Positions 1-6,562 of a DNA stretch of 64,000 nucleotides are shown one piece after another. This DNA is from Actinomadura livida (lineage in GTDB: Bacteria; Actinomycetota; Actinomycetes; Streptosporangiales; Streptosporangiaceae), in NCBI RefSeq assembly GCF_014648675.1, contig NZ_BMRO01000014.1:80377-144376 (forward strand), read 5' to 3'. The stretch's first letter is position 1, and every line of letters begins with the position of its first letter. Below the pieces are notes generated by a model, which did no database searches, was not told the DNA's origin, and worked only from the letters and a program-made list of their open reading frames with translations. The position numbers and the translations under genes are program-made.

Positions 1-349
1 GGGGACGGACGCCCCACGCCCGCACGAGCTCCGCCATCAGCGCCAGCCCCCGCCCGGACGTCGCGGCGCAGTCGTCGGGCTGGATCGCGGGCCGTCCCTC
101 ACCGCCGTCCCACACCTCCACGACGACGAGGCCGTCGCGCTCGCCGCGGAGCACCCGCACGACGATCGGCGGCTTCCCGTGCCGGTAGGCGTTGGTGACC
201 AGCTCGCAGACGACGAGCCGCCCCACGTAGTCGTCGCCGATCCCCCACTCCGCGAACCGCGCGGCAAGAAACCGCCGCGCCACCCGCGGAGCCTGATCAG
301 TCGCATCGAGCACAAGCGTGGAGACCTCGGAGACACATGCAGTTCGCAT
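1..349 (-). CDS. ATP-binding protein, HATPase_c / anti-sigma regulatory type (partial, runs off left edge)
   Basis: I translated this directly on the minus strand from the ATG at 347-349. The product begins MRTACVSEVSTLVLDATDQA and keeps the GHKL ATPase signatures: an N-box (CELVTNAYRHGKP, about residues 43-55), a G1-like VWDGGEGRP and a G2-like TSGRGLALM just before the window edge. It matches the small serine-kinase-like ATPases (SpoIIAB/RsbW relatives) that are very common in Streptomyces and relatives beside Scr1/DUF397 gene pairs. About 20-30 C-terminal residues are probably missing. It is divergent from the regulator starting at 468, so the 118-bp gap should hold both promoters. No clear ribosome binding site precedes the ATG, so the start is tentative. 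Its partner is unknown. Confidence 0.8.
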   Translation of the reverse strand, partial: MRTACVSEVSTLVLDATDQAPRVARRFLAARFAEWGIGDDYVGRLVVCELVTNAYRHGKPPIVVRVLRGERDGLVVVEVWDGGEGRPAIQPDDCAATSGRGLALMAELVRAWGVRP

Positions 350-467
350 CGCGACAACCCTCGACGTTCGGACCTGTGTGAACTACGCCACAGAGTCACG
401 TCATCACGCTAAGTTCGCACGTGTACACAGTGCAGCCGGAACAACACGGAACGCGGAGGCTCCCCCC

Positions 468-1325
468 ATGGCCACCAACGCGCCCCCCAATCCCAAGGAC
501 AGCATGTGGGCCTTCATCGCCTACTACCTGCGCTTCTGCCGCACCCAGCGAAGCCTCTCCGGCGAAGCCACGGGACGCCTCATCAACGCGAGCAAGGCGA
601 CCGTTTCACGCATAGAAAACGGCGTCGACCGCCTGGACGGGCAACGCGCGGCCCTGCTGGACAAGGCTTGGGAGACGGGCGGCGTGTTCTCCCTGCTCGT
701 CTGGTACGCCAGCATCGGCCACGACCCGCAGTGGCTCGCCCAACTCTCGACCTTCGAACAACGGGCCCGCATCATTCGGGTCTTCGAGCCGCTCCTGATC
801 TCCGGCCTCCTCCAAACTGAGGAGTACGCCCGAGCGCTTCTGACAGGTGGAGGCACGCCTGACCCCGAGCCGTTCGTGACGGAGCGGATGCAACGCCAAG
901 GCGTTCTCGACCAGGCGTTCGTCATGCTGCTGCTCAGCGAGGCCACTTTGAGGTGGCCGGTCGGAAGCCCCCGGATCATGCGCGACCAGCTCGTACACCT
1001 TCTCGAGGTCGCCGAGCGGCCGAACATTGTTCTCCATGTGATCCCCCAGACATTCGAGACCGGCGCCTATCCAGGACTGGATGGTGGTCTCAAACTCGTG
1101 ACGGGGGATGATTTCGGTGAGGTGGCCTATACCGAGTCGATGGGCGGGGGGCGGCTTATATCGTCTCCGGGAGAGGTCGCAGCGATGGCAATCAGGTTCG
1201 CGCGGATCAGTGCTAAGGCTCTCCCCGAGCACCAGTCCACGGAGCTGATCAAGACGGCTATGGAGGCCTATAGTGAAGACGACGTGGCGAAAGAGCAGTC
1301 ACAGCGGAACACAGGGTGGAAGTGA
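468..1325 (+). CDS. XRE/Scr1-family transcriptional regulator with DUF5753 domain
   Basis: This 285-residue DNA-binding regulator has an N-terminal helix-turn-helix (about residues 15-60, with ATGRLINASKATVSRIENG) and a long C-terminal DUF5753 domain. That domain carries family features such as FEPLLISGLLQTEEYARALL and the VLHVIPQTFETG strand. The ATG at 468 is chosen because GGAGG sits 8 bases upstream, and an upstream in-frame extension to 318 has no such site. The family (WhiJ-like in Streptomyces) is usually encoded next to a DUF397 protein and an RsbW-like ATPase, and both are present here. The DUF397 gene begins inside this gene's 3' end, so the two are translationally coupled. The target is not predictable from sequence; roles in development or a toxin-antitoxin-like function are known for relatives only. 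Confidence 0.88.
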   Translation: MATNAPPNPKDSMWAFIAYYLRFCRTQRSLSGEATGRLINASKATVSRIENGVDRLDGQRAALLDKAWETGGVFSLLVWYASIGHDPQWLAQLSTFEQRARIIRVFEPLLISGLLQTEEYARALLTGGGTPDPEPFVTERMQRQGVLDQAFVMLLLSEATLRWPVGSPRIMRDQLVHLLEVAERPNIVLHVIPQTFETGAYPGLDGGLKLVTGDDFGEVAYTESMGGGRLISSPGEVAAMAIRFARISAKALPEHQSTELIKTAMEAYSEDDVAKEQSQRNTGWK

Positions 1326-1449
1326 CTGTGTCGAAGTCGGCCGCTTCCCTGACTCCATCGCCATCCGAGACTCCAAGAACCCGGACGGCCCCGAACTGCG
1401 CGTCACGCGTGAGACCTTCCGGACCCTAATGGCGGGCCTCAAGCGTTGA
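1273..1449 (+). CDS. DUF397 domain-containing small protein
   Basis: A 58-residue protein read from the GTG at 1273, in a different frame from the regulator it overlaps by 53 nt. It starts VKTTWRKSSHSGTQGGSDCV, continues through DSIAIRDSKNPDGPEL and ends TFRTLMAGLKR. These are the defining DUF397 elements (W-R-KSS-S, CVEV, IRDSK-P-GP-L). DUF397 proteins are small partners of Scr1/WhiJ-type regulators in actinomycetes and this pairing is standard. The long overlap implies coupled translation. It is easy to miss because it is under 60 codons and nested in the upstream gene. Confidence 0.9.
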   Translation: MKTTWRKSSHSGTQGGSDCVEVGRFPDSIAIRDSKNPDGPELRVTRETFRTLMAGLKR

Positions 1450-1489
1450 CCCAAGCCCCTGGGCGGGCGGTTCGTGGGAGAGTGGCGGG

Positions 1490-2224
1490 ATGCCTGGCGC
1501 GCGGTATGGGATGGATGCGCCCTATGGGTTCGGCTTCGTGGGCCTGGTGGTGCTGGGGTTCTGGGTGACCGGGCTGGTGATGGCGGTCACCGCCGATCTG
1601 GCCGCCGCGCTGCCCGCGCTGGTCTCCGGCACCCTGCTGGCGGGATGCCTGGCCCTGAGCCTGCACGCCACGCTGCGCGGCAAGTTCCTGGTCTGGCGGG
1701 ACGTGCTGGACGAGCTGGACCTGCGCGGCGACGAACGGCTGCTCGACCTCGGCTGCGGACGCGGCGCCGTCCTGCTGGCCGCCGCCCGGCGCCTCCCGCG
1801 GGGCCGGGCGGTCGGCGTGGACCTGTGGCGCGGACGGGACCAGTCCGGCAACAACCCGGCGGCGACCCTGCGCAACGCCCGCGCCGAAGGCGTCGCCGAC
1901 CGCGTCCACGTGCAAGGGGGTGACCTGCGCAGACTCCCGTACGCGGAGGCGAGCTTCGACCTGGTCGTGTCCAGCCTGACGGTGCACACCATCTTCGGCG
2001 CGGACGCCCGCGCCCAGGCGGTCACCGAGGCGTACCGGGTGCTGCGGCCGGGCGGCCGCCTGCTGATCGCCGACCTGGCGCGGACCCCCCGCGAGTACGC
2101 CGCGGTGCTGGACCGGCTGAACGCCCAGGACATCCGCGTGCGCGGCCTCGGCTGGCGCGCGTGGTGGGGCAGTCCGTGGGTCCCGACCCGCCTGCTCACC
2201 GCCCGCAAACCGGCCACCCCTTGA
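1490..2224 (+). CDS. Membrane-anchored class I SAM-dependent methyltransferase
   Basis: This 244-residue protein has two hydrophobic N-terminal segments (about residues 14-35 and 38-58) followed by a Rossmann methyltransferase domain. Motif I is LLDLGCGRGAVLLAAA (about 83-98), the acidic end of the second strand is VGVDLW, and the motif IV region is FDLVVSSLTVHTI. A typical late motif, AYRVLRPGGRLLIADLA, follows. A purine-rich GGGAGAG stretch lies upstream of the ATG. The substrate cannot be inferred. Two membrane spans ahead of a UbiE/Methyltransf_11-like domain suggest it acts at the membrane surface. It stands alone with no operon partner. Confidence 0.82.
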   Translation: MPGARYGMDAPYGFGFVGLVVLGFWVTGLVMAVTADLAAALPALVSGTLLAGCLALSLHATLRGKFLVWRDVLDELDLRGDERLLDLGCGRGAVLLAAARRLPRGRAVGVDLWRGRDQSGNNPAATLRNARAEGVADRVHVQGGDLRRLPYAEASFDLVVSSLTVHTIFGADARAQAVTEAYRVLRPGGRLLIADLARTPREYAAVLDRLNAQDIRVRGLGWRAWWGSPWVPTRLLTARKPATP

Positions 2225-2297
2225 ACACACTCTCCGGCATGATCCAGGCCCCATGGTCACCCGGTGTCCCGCGGCCGCCCGCCGTTGGCGGCCGCTG

Positions 2298-2924
2298 CTA
2301 GGTGAGGGCGGCGACGCCCTGATATTCGGCTCGGGGTGCCTGGCCGGTCACCTCGTATTCGAGGAGCAGCAGGCCGTTCGGGGTGGCCTCGTGGCCGCGC
2401 AGGCGGAGCCCGGACGGGGTGCCCGCGCGAGTCAGCAGCCGCCGGCCGCTTCGCAGGACCGCGGGGGCGACCACCAGGCGGAGCGTGTCCACGAGACCCG
2501 CTTCCAGTAGCGAATCGCCGAGGCGCGAGCTGCCATGAATCTGGAGTTCCCGGCCCGGCCGTGCCTTCAGGTCGGTGACCGCCTGGACCGCGTCGCCCTT
2601 GAGGACGGTCGTGGGGTTCCAGGTCCCTTCGGTGAGGGTGTTCGTCACGACGTACTTCGGCAGGGTGTTCATCCGCTCGGCGAACGGGTCGGCCGGGTCG
2701 GTGATCTGCGGCCAGTCGCGGGCGAAAGCCTCGTAGGTCCGCCGTCCGAGCAGGAGGCCGTCGGCGAGGTCGAGCCAGTCCGAGGCGCGCCTCACGAAGG
2801 CCGGGTCCATGTGCGGGACGAGCCAGCCGCCGCGGGCGAACCCGTCGCTGGTGTCCTCGTCCGGCGAGCCGGGGCCCTGGCTGACCCCGTCGAGCGTGAC
2901 GAACTCCGTAATGACGATCTTCAT
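2298..2924 (-). CDS. Dihydrofolate-reductase-like family protein (RibD C-terminal domain)
   Basis: This 208-residue protein starts MKIVITEFVTLDGVSQGPG, the usual N-terminus of the DHFR-like RibD-C family. It continues with LLLGRRTYEAFARDWP, KYVVTNTL and IHGSSRLGDSLLEAGLVDTLRLVVAP. Family members bind NADPH, but most actinobacterial paralogues have no proven substrate, and true folate activity should not be assumed. It is the last gene of a three-gene operon: its ATG overlaps the stop of the SRPBCC gene by 4 nt. The ArsR-SRPBCC-DHFR-like arrangement is common in actinobacteria. A degraded second copy of this family lies nearby at about 3792-4034. Confidence 0.85.
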   Translation of the reverse strand: MKIVITEFVTLDGVSQGPGSPDEDTSDGFARGGWLVPHMDPAFVRRASDWLDLADGLLLGRRTYEAFARDWPQITDPADPFAERMNTLPKYVVTNTLTEGTWNPTTVLKGDAVQAVTDLKARPGRELQIHGSSRLGDSLLEAGLVDTLRLVVAPAVLRSGRRLLTRAGTPSGLRLRGHEATPNGLLLLEYEVTGQAPRAEYQGVAALT

Positions 2925-3397
2925 CGGGTGCCTTCCACGTGTGCTGCGAGCTGGGCGGCGACCGTCCCCCAGCCGTCGGCGAATCCGAGCTTGTCGTGCT
3001 GCGCGCGGGCCTCGGGGGTCCCGTGCCGGACGACGATCCGGTAGTCCGTGCCGTCCGGGTGGTCGGTCAGCGTGATCGTGGCGGTCATCGCGACCGGTTC
3101 GGGCCTCGCGGGGCGCCAGGCGCTGTCGATCGCGTTGGTGAACACCAGCCGCTCCACCTCGTCGATGGCGACGAAGCACGCGTCCATGTGCGGGACGTAC
3201 TCGGCCCCGTCGTCGCTGAGGCTCGTCACGAACGCGCCGCCGGGGCGCACGTCCAGGCGGTCGACCCGGCACAGCGAAGGCGCCGGGGTCCACCACCGCG
3301 CGAGCTGGGATGGATCGGTCCAAGCGCTCCAAATGGCCGCGCGCGGGGCACGGATGACGCGCTCCAGGGCTAGGTCGAGGTCGGGATCGAAAGTCAT
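2921..3397 (-). CDS. SRPBCC / AHSA1-like domain protein
   Basis: A 158-residue START/Bet v1-like protein. The helix-grip fold is indicated by the N-terminal ALERVIRAPRAAIWSAWTDP, then ARWWTPAP, then repeated beta-strand patterns ending in TATITLTDHPDGTDYRIV. It overlaps the upstream ArsR gene and the downstream DHFR-like gene by 4 nt each (ATGA), so the three are one translationally coupled operon. The family binds small hydrophobic ligands and often accompanies an ArsR regulator. No specific ligand can be assigned. Confidence 0.85.
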   Translation of the reverse strand: MTFDPDLDLALERVIRAPRAAIWSAWTDPSQLARWWTPAPSLCRVDRLDVRPGGAFVTSLSDDGAEYVPHMDACFVAIDEVERLVFTNAIDSAWRPARPEPVAMTATITLTDHPDGTDYRIVVRHGTPEARAQHDKLGFADGWGTVAAQLAAHVEGTR

Positions 3398-3732
3398 GTC
3401 CGGTTCTCCTCCGGATCGGTGACGAGCTGTTCCAGCCGGTCGGTGCGGCCTTCCCAGATCCGGCGCTGCTCCGCGAGCCAGTCGTCCACCAGCGCGAGCC
3501 GCTCCCGGTTGAGCACGCAGGTGCGCACCCGGCCGGACTTGACCGTGCGGATGAGGTCGTTCGCCTCCAGGGTCCGCACGTGCTTCATGAACGAGGGCAG
3601 CGTCATGGGGAACTCGCGGGCGAGGTCGCCGACGCTCGCGGGCCCGAGGCCGAGCCGCCGGACGACCTCGCGCCGCGTCGGGTCGGCCAGGGCGACGAAC
3701 ACCCCGTCGAGCTGCGCCGAATACTGTGCCAT
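3394..3732 (-). CDS. ArsR-family winged-helix transcriptional regulator
   Basis: A 112-residue regulator beginning MAQYSAQLDGVFVALADPTR; VALADPTRREVVRRL is the typical first helix region. The recognition helix is MTLPSFMKHVRTLEANDLI and the wing follows. No metal-binding cysteine motif is visible, so it belongs with the non-metal regulators that pair with SRPBCC proteins. The ATG at 3730-3732 is preferred over an upstream in-frame ATG because family proteins begin close to the VALADPTR motif. It is the first gene of the operon and probably represses itself through repeats immediately upstream. Confidence 0.87.
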   Translation of the reverse strand: MAQYSAQLDGVFVALADPTRREVVRRLGLGPASVGDLAREFPMTLPSFMKHVRTLEANDLIRTVKSGRVRTCVLNRERLALVDDWLAEQRRIWEGRTDRLEQLVTDPEENRT

Positions 3733-3777
3733 ACGGCTAAGTATGCACGCTCGCAACAGTTAGCGCAACGGCTAAGT
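3733..3777. promoter_or_regulatory. Probable ArsR operator: direct and inverted repeats upstream of the ArsR operon
   Basis: The decamer ACGGCTAAGT occurs twice (3733-3742 and 3768-3777). The second copy also forms an inverted repeat, TTAGC (3760-3764) with GCTAA (3771-3775). Placement directly in front of the ArsR start fits an autoregulatory operator. Assignment is by position and symmetry only. Confidence 0.5.
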
Positions 3778-3791
3778 GTTCGACGCGCGGC

Positions 3792-4034
3792 GAGATCGAC
3801 ATGGCCCGGGAGCTCGCCGGTGACCGCGTCGTCAGCGTGAACGCCGGCGACGTGGGCGGCCAGGCCCTCGCGGCCGGGCTGGTGGACGAGGTGGCGATGG
3901 ACATCGTGCCGGTGGTGTTCGGGTCGGGCAAACGCTACTTCGGCGGCATCGCCGGGCAGCATCTGCTGGAGGATCCCGCCGTGGTCATCCAGGGGGACGG
4001 GGTGCTCCACCTGAAGTTCAAGGTGCGCCGCTAG
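3792..4034 (+). pseudogene. 5'-truncated DHFR-like (RibD C-terminal) gene remnant
   Basis: The open frame reads GEIDMARELAGDRVVSVNAG and continues NAGDVGGQALAAGLVDEVAM up to HLKFKVRR and a stop. This is the C-terminal third of a DHFR-like protein (NAG--GQ--AAGLVDE--MD-VPV--GSGKR-F motif). The N-terminal half, including VTLDGV and the NADPH-binding start, is absent upstream, where the ArsR operator region lies instead. It therefore looks like a remnant left by a rearrangement. An ATG at 3801 could in principle start a 77-residue product, but that would lack half the fold. Confidence 0.7.
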
Positions 4035-4060
4035 CGCGGCGCCACGGCCGCGCCGCCGCC

Positions 4061-4447
4061 TCAGGCGGTCTGGTGGAGTTGGATCAGGTTGCCGCAGGTG
4101 TCGTCCAGGACGGCCGTGGACACCGCGCCCATGTCGGTGGGTTCCTGGACGAAGCGCACGCCCAGCCCGCGCAGGCGGTCGTACTCGGCCTTGACGTCGT
4201 CCACGGTGAACGACGTGTACGGGATGCCGTCCGCCACCAGGGCCTCCTTGAACGGCTTCACCGCCGGGTGGCCGCTCGGTTCGAGCACCAGCTCGGGGCC
4301 GTCCGGCGCCTGCGGGGACACGACGGTCAGCCAACGGGCCCCGCCCATCGGAATGTCCTGCTTCTTCACGAAGCCCAGCACTTCGGTGTAGAAGCGCAGC
4401 GCCTTCTCCTGGTCGTCGACGAGCACGCTCGCCAGGTCGATCCTCAT
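4061..4447 (-). CDS. VOC (glyoxalase/bleomycin-resistance) family protein
   Basis: A 128-residue vicinal-oxygen-chelate protein starting MRIDLASVLVDDQEKALRFY. The two beta-alpha-beta-beta-beta modules are visible, with LGFVKKQDIPMGGARWLTVV in the first and YTSFTVDDVKAEYDRLRGLG in the second; it ends with CGNLIQLHQ, which supplies a late metal-side strand. The substrate is unknown. Its ATG overlaps the stop of an ArsR-type coding fragment (4444-4551), showing that it was once the second gene of an ArsR-VOC operon before an IS element split the regulator. It may now lack its native promoter and repressor. Confidence 0.86.
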   Translation of the reverse strand: MRIDLASVLVDDQEKALRFYTEVLGFVKKQDIPMGGARWLTVVSPQAPDGPELVLEPSGHPAVKPFKEALVADGIPYTSFTVDDVKAEYDRLRGLGVRFVQEPTDMGAVSTAVLDDTCGNLIQLHQTA

Positions 4448-4551
4448 GCCGGTCCCCTCTCCCCGTCCGCGTCACCGTCACGGCCGCCGGACGTCCTGAG
4501 CCACCGCTCGACGATCGGTTCGAGCGGCCGCGGGTTGATGTAGTGAAACTT
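4444..4551 (-). pseudogene. 3' fragment of an ArsR-type regulator interrupted by an IS605-family element
   Basis: Minus-strand translation gives KFHYINPRPLEPIVERWL followed by a polar tail and a TGA overlapping the VOC ATG. HYINPRPL--I--RW is the characteristic C-terminal strand and helix of ArsR proteins that precede SRPBCC or VOC genes. The matching 5' part is at 6252-6452, on the far side of the transposon. About 13 residues expected between HLDVLE and KFHYIN are in neither piece. Confidence 0.72.
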
Positions 4552-4700
4552 TTGACGCGCTCCCCGGCCTGAAGGGCCGGGGATTCAGCCTGTGCCGCGC
4601 GTGCGGCACTTCTGCGGCTTCCTGTTTCACCGGGTCCCGCCCTGCGCTATGCGGCGGGTCTTACGGTCCCTCCGCAGGCGTTTAACCTCTCCGCCCGTCC
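4552..4700 (-). ncRNA. Putative TnpB guide RNA (omega/reRNA) scaffold at the IS right end
   Basis: In IS605-family elements the guide RNA for TnpB is made from the right end, overlapping the tnpB 3' end, with the guide being whatever flanks the element. Here the sequence after the tnpB stop has two strong hairpins (around 4592-4610, GTGCCGC/GCGGCAC, and 4562-4582) and ends at the TCAA boundary. The guide would then be the arsR sequence immediately beyond it (about 4551 down to 4530, minus strand). Placement is by analogy; the 5' limit is a guess. Confidence 0.45.
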
Positions 4701-5798
4701 GGCGGCGAGGATGTTCTTGGCAGCGTTGGCATCGCGGTCGTGGACCGCACCGCACACGCACGCCCATTCGCGGGTGTTCAGCGGCATCGACTCGGCCACG
4801 GCCCCGCACTCCGAGCAGAGCTTCGAGGAGGGGAACCAGCGGTCCACCTTCGCAAACGTGCGGCCGTGCCGTTCGGCCTTGTACTCCAGCATCGCGAGGA
4901 ACTGGGACCAGCCCGCGTCGTGTACGGACTTGGCCAGCCGGGTGCGGGCGAGACCGTTCACCGCGAGGTCCTCCACGTAGACCGCTTGGTTGTCGCGGAT
5001 CAACTCAGTGGAGAGCTTGTGGTGATAGTCCCGCCGCGCATCACTGACGCGCGTATGCAGCCGCGCGACCCGCGCGACCGCCTTCCGCCGGTTCGCTGAG
5101 CCCTTCTGCTTACGGGACAGCGCCTGCTGCGCCTTGCGGAGGCGGCGTTCGACGCGGTGCAGGAACTTGGGGCTGGTGATCTTCCGGCCGTCCGACAGCA
5201 CCGCGAAATGTGTCAACCCCAGATCGATCCCGACCTCGGCCGCCGCCTCCGGCAACGGCTCGTCGGCCGTCTCGACCACGAACGACGCGAAATAACGACC
5301 GGCAGAGTCCTTGATCACCGTCACCGACGACGGCTCGGACGGCAGGCCCCGCGACCACCGCACCCGCACGTCCCCGATCTTCGGCAGGCGCAGCTTCCCG
5401 CCCGCCGTGATCGAGAAGCGGGCGTTGCGGGTGAAGCGGATCGCCTGCCGGTTGTCCTTGCGGGACCGGAACCGGGGCGGGGCGATGCCAGGGCCCTTGC
5501 GCGTGCCGGACAGCGAAGCGAACAAGTTCCGGTAGGCGGTGTTCAGGTCGGCCAGCGCCTGCTGTAGTACCACCGCCGACACCTCGCCCAGCCAGGCGCG
5601 TTCGGGTGTCTTCTTCGCCTCGGTGATGACCCGCTTCGACAGCTCGCCGTCTGGCAGGTGCGGCAGGCCGGCAGCGCGGGCTTCCCGCCGTGCGCGCAGC
5701 CCGTCGTTGAACACCACCCGGGCGCACCCGAACGCGCGGGCCAGCGCGGCACGCTGAGGCGGGGCCGGGTAAAGGCGGAAGTTGTACCGGAGTTGCAC
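4647..5798 (-). CDS. tnpB: TnpB, RNA-guided nuclease of IS605 family
   Basis: A 383-residue protein with a full TnpB architecture: the N-terminal OrfB helix-turn-helix-like region (MQLRYNFRLYPAPPQRAALA), a beta-barrel/REC-like middle and a split RuvC domain. Catalytic residues are all in place: Asp in GIDLGLTHF (about D192), Glu in VYVEDLAVNGL (about E276) and Asp in HDRDANAAKNI (about D354/356). A zinc ribbon with CSECG and CVCG lies between the last two. Length matches characterised TnpBs near 400 residues. The family makes RNA-guided DNA breaks at empty donor sites. It is intact while tnpA beside it is not, so it may persist as a stand-alone nuclease. Its start lies 22 bases from the tnpA start on the other strand. 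Confidence 0.93.
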   Translation of the reverse strand: MQLRYNFRLYPAPPQRAALARAFGCARVVFNDGLRARREARAAGLPHLPDGELSKRVITEAKKTPERAWLGEVSAVVLQQALADLNTAYRNLFASLSGTRKGPGIAPPRFRSRKDNRQAIRFTRNARFSITAGGKLRLPKIGDVRVRWSRGLPSEPSSVTVIKDSAGRYFASFVVETADEPLPEAAAEVGIDLGLTHFAVLSDGRKITSPKFLHRVERRLRKAQQALSRKQKGSANRRKAVARVARLHTRVSDARRDYHHKLSTELIRDNQAVYVEDLAVNGLARTRLAKSVHDAGWSQFLAMLEYKAERHGRTFAKVDRWFPSSKLCSECGAVAESMPLNTREWACVCGAVHDRDANAAKNILAAGRAERLNACGGTVRPAA

Positions 5799-5820
5799 GC
5801 CATGAACCTACCATTGGCTT

Positions 5821-6237
5821 ATGGCCAAGTAAGGAGACATCACAACCGGCAGAAACTGTGTTTTCGCCCTAAATGCCCATTTGGTTTTTGTCACCAAGTT
5901 CCGGAATCGGGTGTTCACCGGCATCCACCTGGAGCGCATGGAGCAGATCATGCGGAACGTGTGCGCTGATTTCGAGTGCGAGCTGGCGGAGTTCAACGGC
6001 GAGAGCAACCACGTCCACCTGCTGGTGGACTTCCCGCCGAAGGTCGCCCTATCCCACCTGGTCAACTCGCTGAAAGGTGTGTCTTCCCGGCGGCTGCGAC
6101 AGGAGTTCCCCGAGCTGGCCCGCCACTACTATCGGGCCAACAAGTTGTGGTCGGGTTCCTACTTCACCGGGAGTGTGGGCGGCGCCCCGATCAGCGTCCT
6201 GCGCCAGTACATCGAGCAGCAGAACCGCCCGGTCTGA
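5821..6237 (+). pseudogene. tnpA: tnpA, Y1 (HUH) transposase of IS200/IS605 with an early stop codon
   Basis: From the ATG at 5821 the frame reads M-A-K-stop-G-D-I-T-T-G-R-N-C-V-F-A-L-N-A-H-L-V-F-V-T-K and then continues open to 6237. The HUH motif (NHVHLLVDFPP) and the catalytic tyrosine helix (LRQYIEQQ) are present. Related transposases typically have Tyr at about the fourth codon, so TAA (5830-5832) looks like a nonsense mutation of a TAT/TAC codon. A TTG at 5881 could start a 118-residue protein missing the first beta strand region, but no Shine-Dalgarno sequence supports it. I infer that transposition function is lost. Confidence 0.75.
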
Positions 6238-6251
6238 GCCGGACAGGCGCC

Positions 6252-6452
6252 CTCGAGAACGTCGAGGTGCTGCGAGATCGCCTGCCGCGACGAGCCGAAC
6301 TGGTGCTTGGTCGTCAGGCGGGCGCAGATCTCGAAGAGCGTCTGGCCGTTCCGGTCCGTCAGTTCGTCAAGGATGATCCGCCGCGTGGGGTCGGCGAGGG
6401 CCTTGAAGACGTCTCCCACACCCGGAGCGATAGGCAAGCTGCTACTTTGCAT
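6252..6452 (-). pseudogene. 5' fragment of the ArsR-type regulator interrupted by the IS605 element
   Basis: From the ATG at 6450-6452 the translation is MQSSSLPIAPGVGDVFKALA, then DPTRRIILDELTDRNG, and it ends in SRQAISQHLDVLE at the element boundary (67 codons). KALADPTRR and the RQAISQHL recognition helix are textbook ArsR features. After 6252 the frame runs into transposon sequence. The remainder is at 4444-4551. With the VOC gene at 4061 it forms a former ArsR-VOC operon. Confidence 0.78.
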
Positions 6453-6481
6453 GTCAACCTTGTCCAGGGCCGACGCCGTCG

Positions 6482-6562
6482 AATCAGGCCGCGTGGGAGA
6501 AGTCCTTGGACAACGCGACCTGGGAACACGACTTCGACATGGTCTACACACGAGTCACCTGA
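6482..6562 (+). pseudogene. Possible C-terminal gene fragment of unknown family
   Basis: A plus-strand reading NQAAWEKSLDNATWEHDFDM followed by VYTRVT and a stop looks protein-like in composition (aromatic and acidic, unlike the surrounding GC-skewed shadow frames). Upstream it has no start codon before the frame loses coding character. It may be the tail of a gene lost in the rearrangement that also broke arsR. I do not recognise the family. Confidence 0.25.

Larger units (their letters stand above)
4552..6245. mobile_element. IS200/IS605-family insertion sequence (IS605-type, divergent tnpA/tnpB)
   Basis: tnpB (minus) and a broken tnpA (plus) diverge from the centre, the IS605 layout. The right end, beyond the tnpB 3' end, has a subterminal hairpin (CCCCGGCC 4562-4569 with GGCCGGGG 4575-4582) and terminates in a TCAA-type end on the minus strand (TTGA at 4552-4555 on plus). 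The left end near tnpA is abrupt: about 15 bp after the tnpA stop the sequence is already arsR coding sequence, and some arsR is missing, so the left end looks deleted. No target duplication is expected for this family and none is seen. With a defective tnpA and left end, autonomous mobility is unlikely. Confidence 0.85.

Noticed and set aside
37..399. Minus-strand 120-residue Arg/Ser-rich frame at the left edge
   Set aside because: It is a shadow of the HATPase gene in another frame, which has clear ATPase motifs.
318..467. Extending the Scr1 regulator to the start at 318
   Set aside because: It has no ribosome binding site and the upstream residues do not resemble family members; the ATG at 468 has GGAGG at the right distance.
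2298..3332. Single long minus-strand reading frame across the DHFR-like and SRPBCC genes
   Set aside because: It is a frame artefact: its N-terminal part is a shadow of the SRPBCC gene, while the DHFR-like gene begins at 2924.
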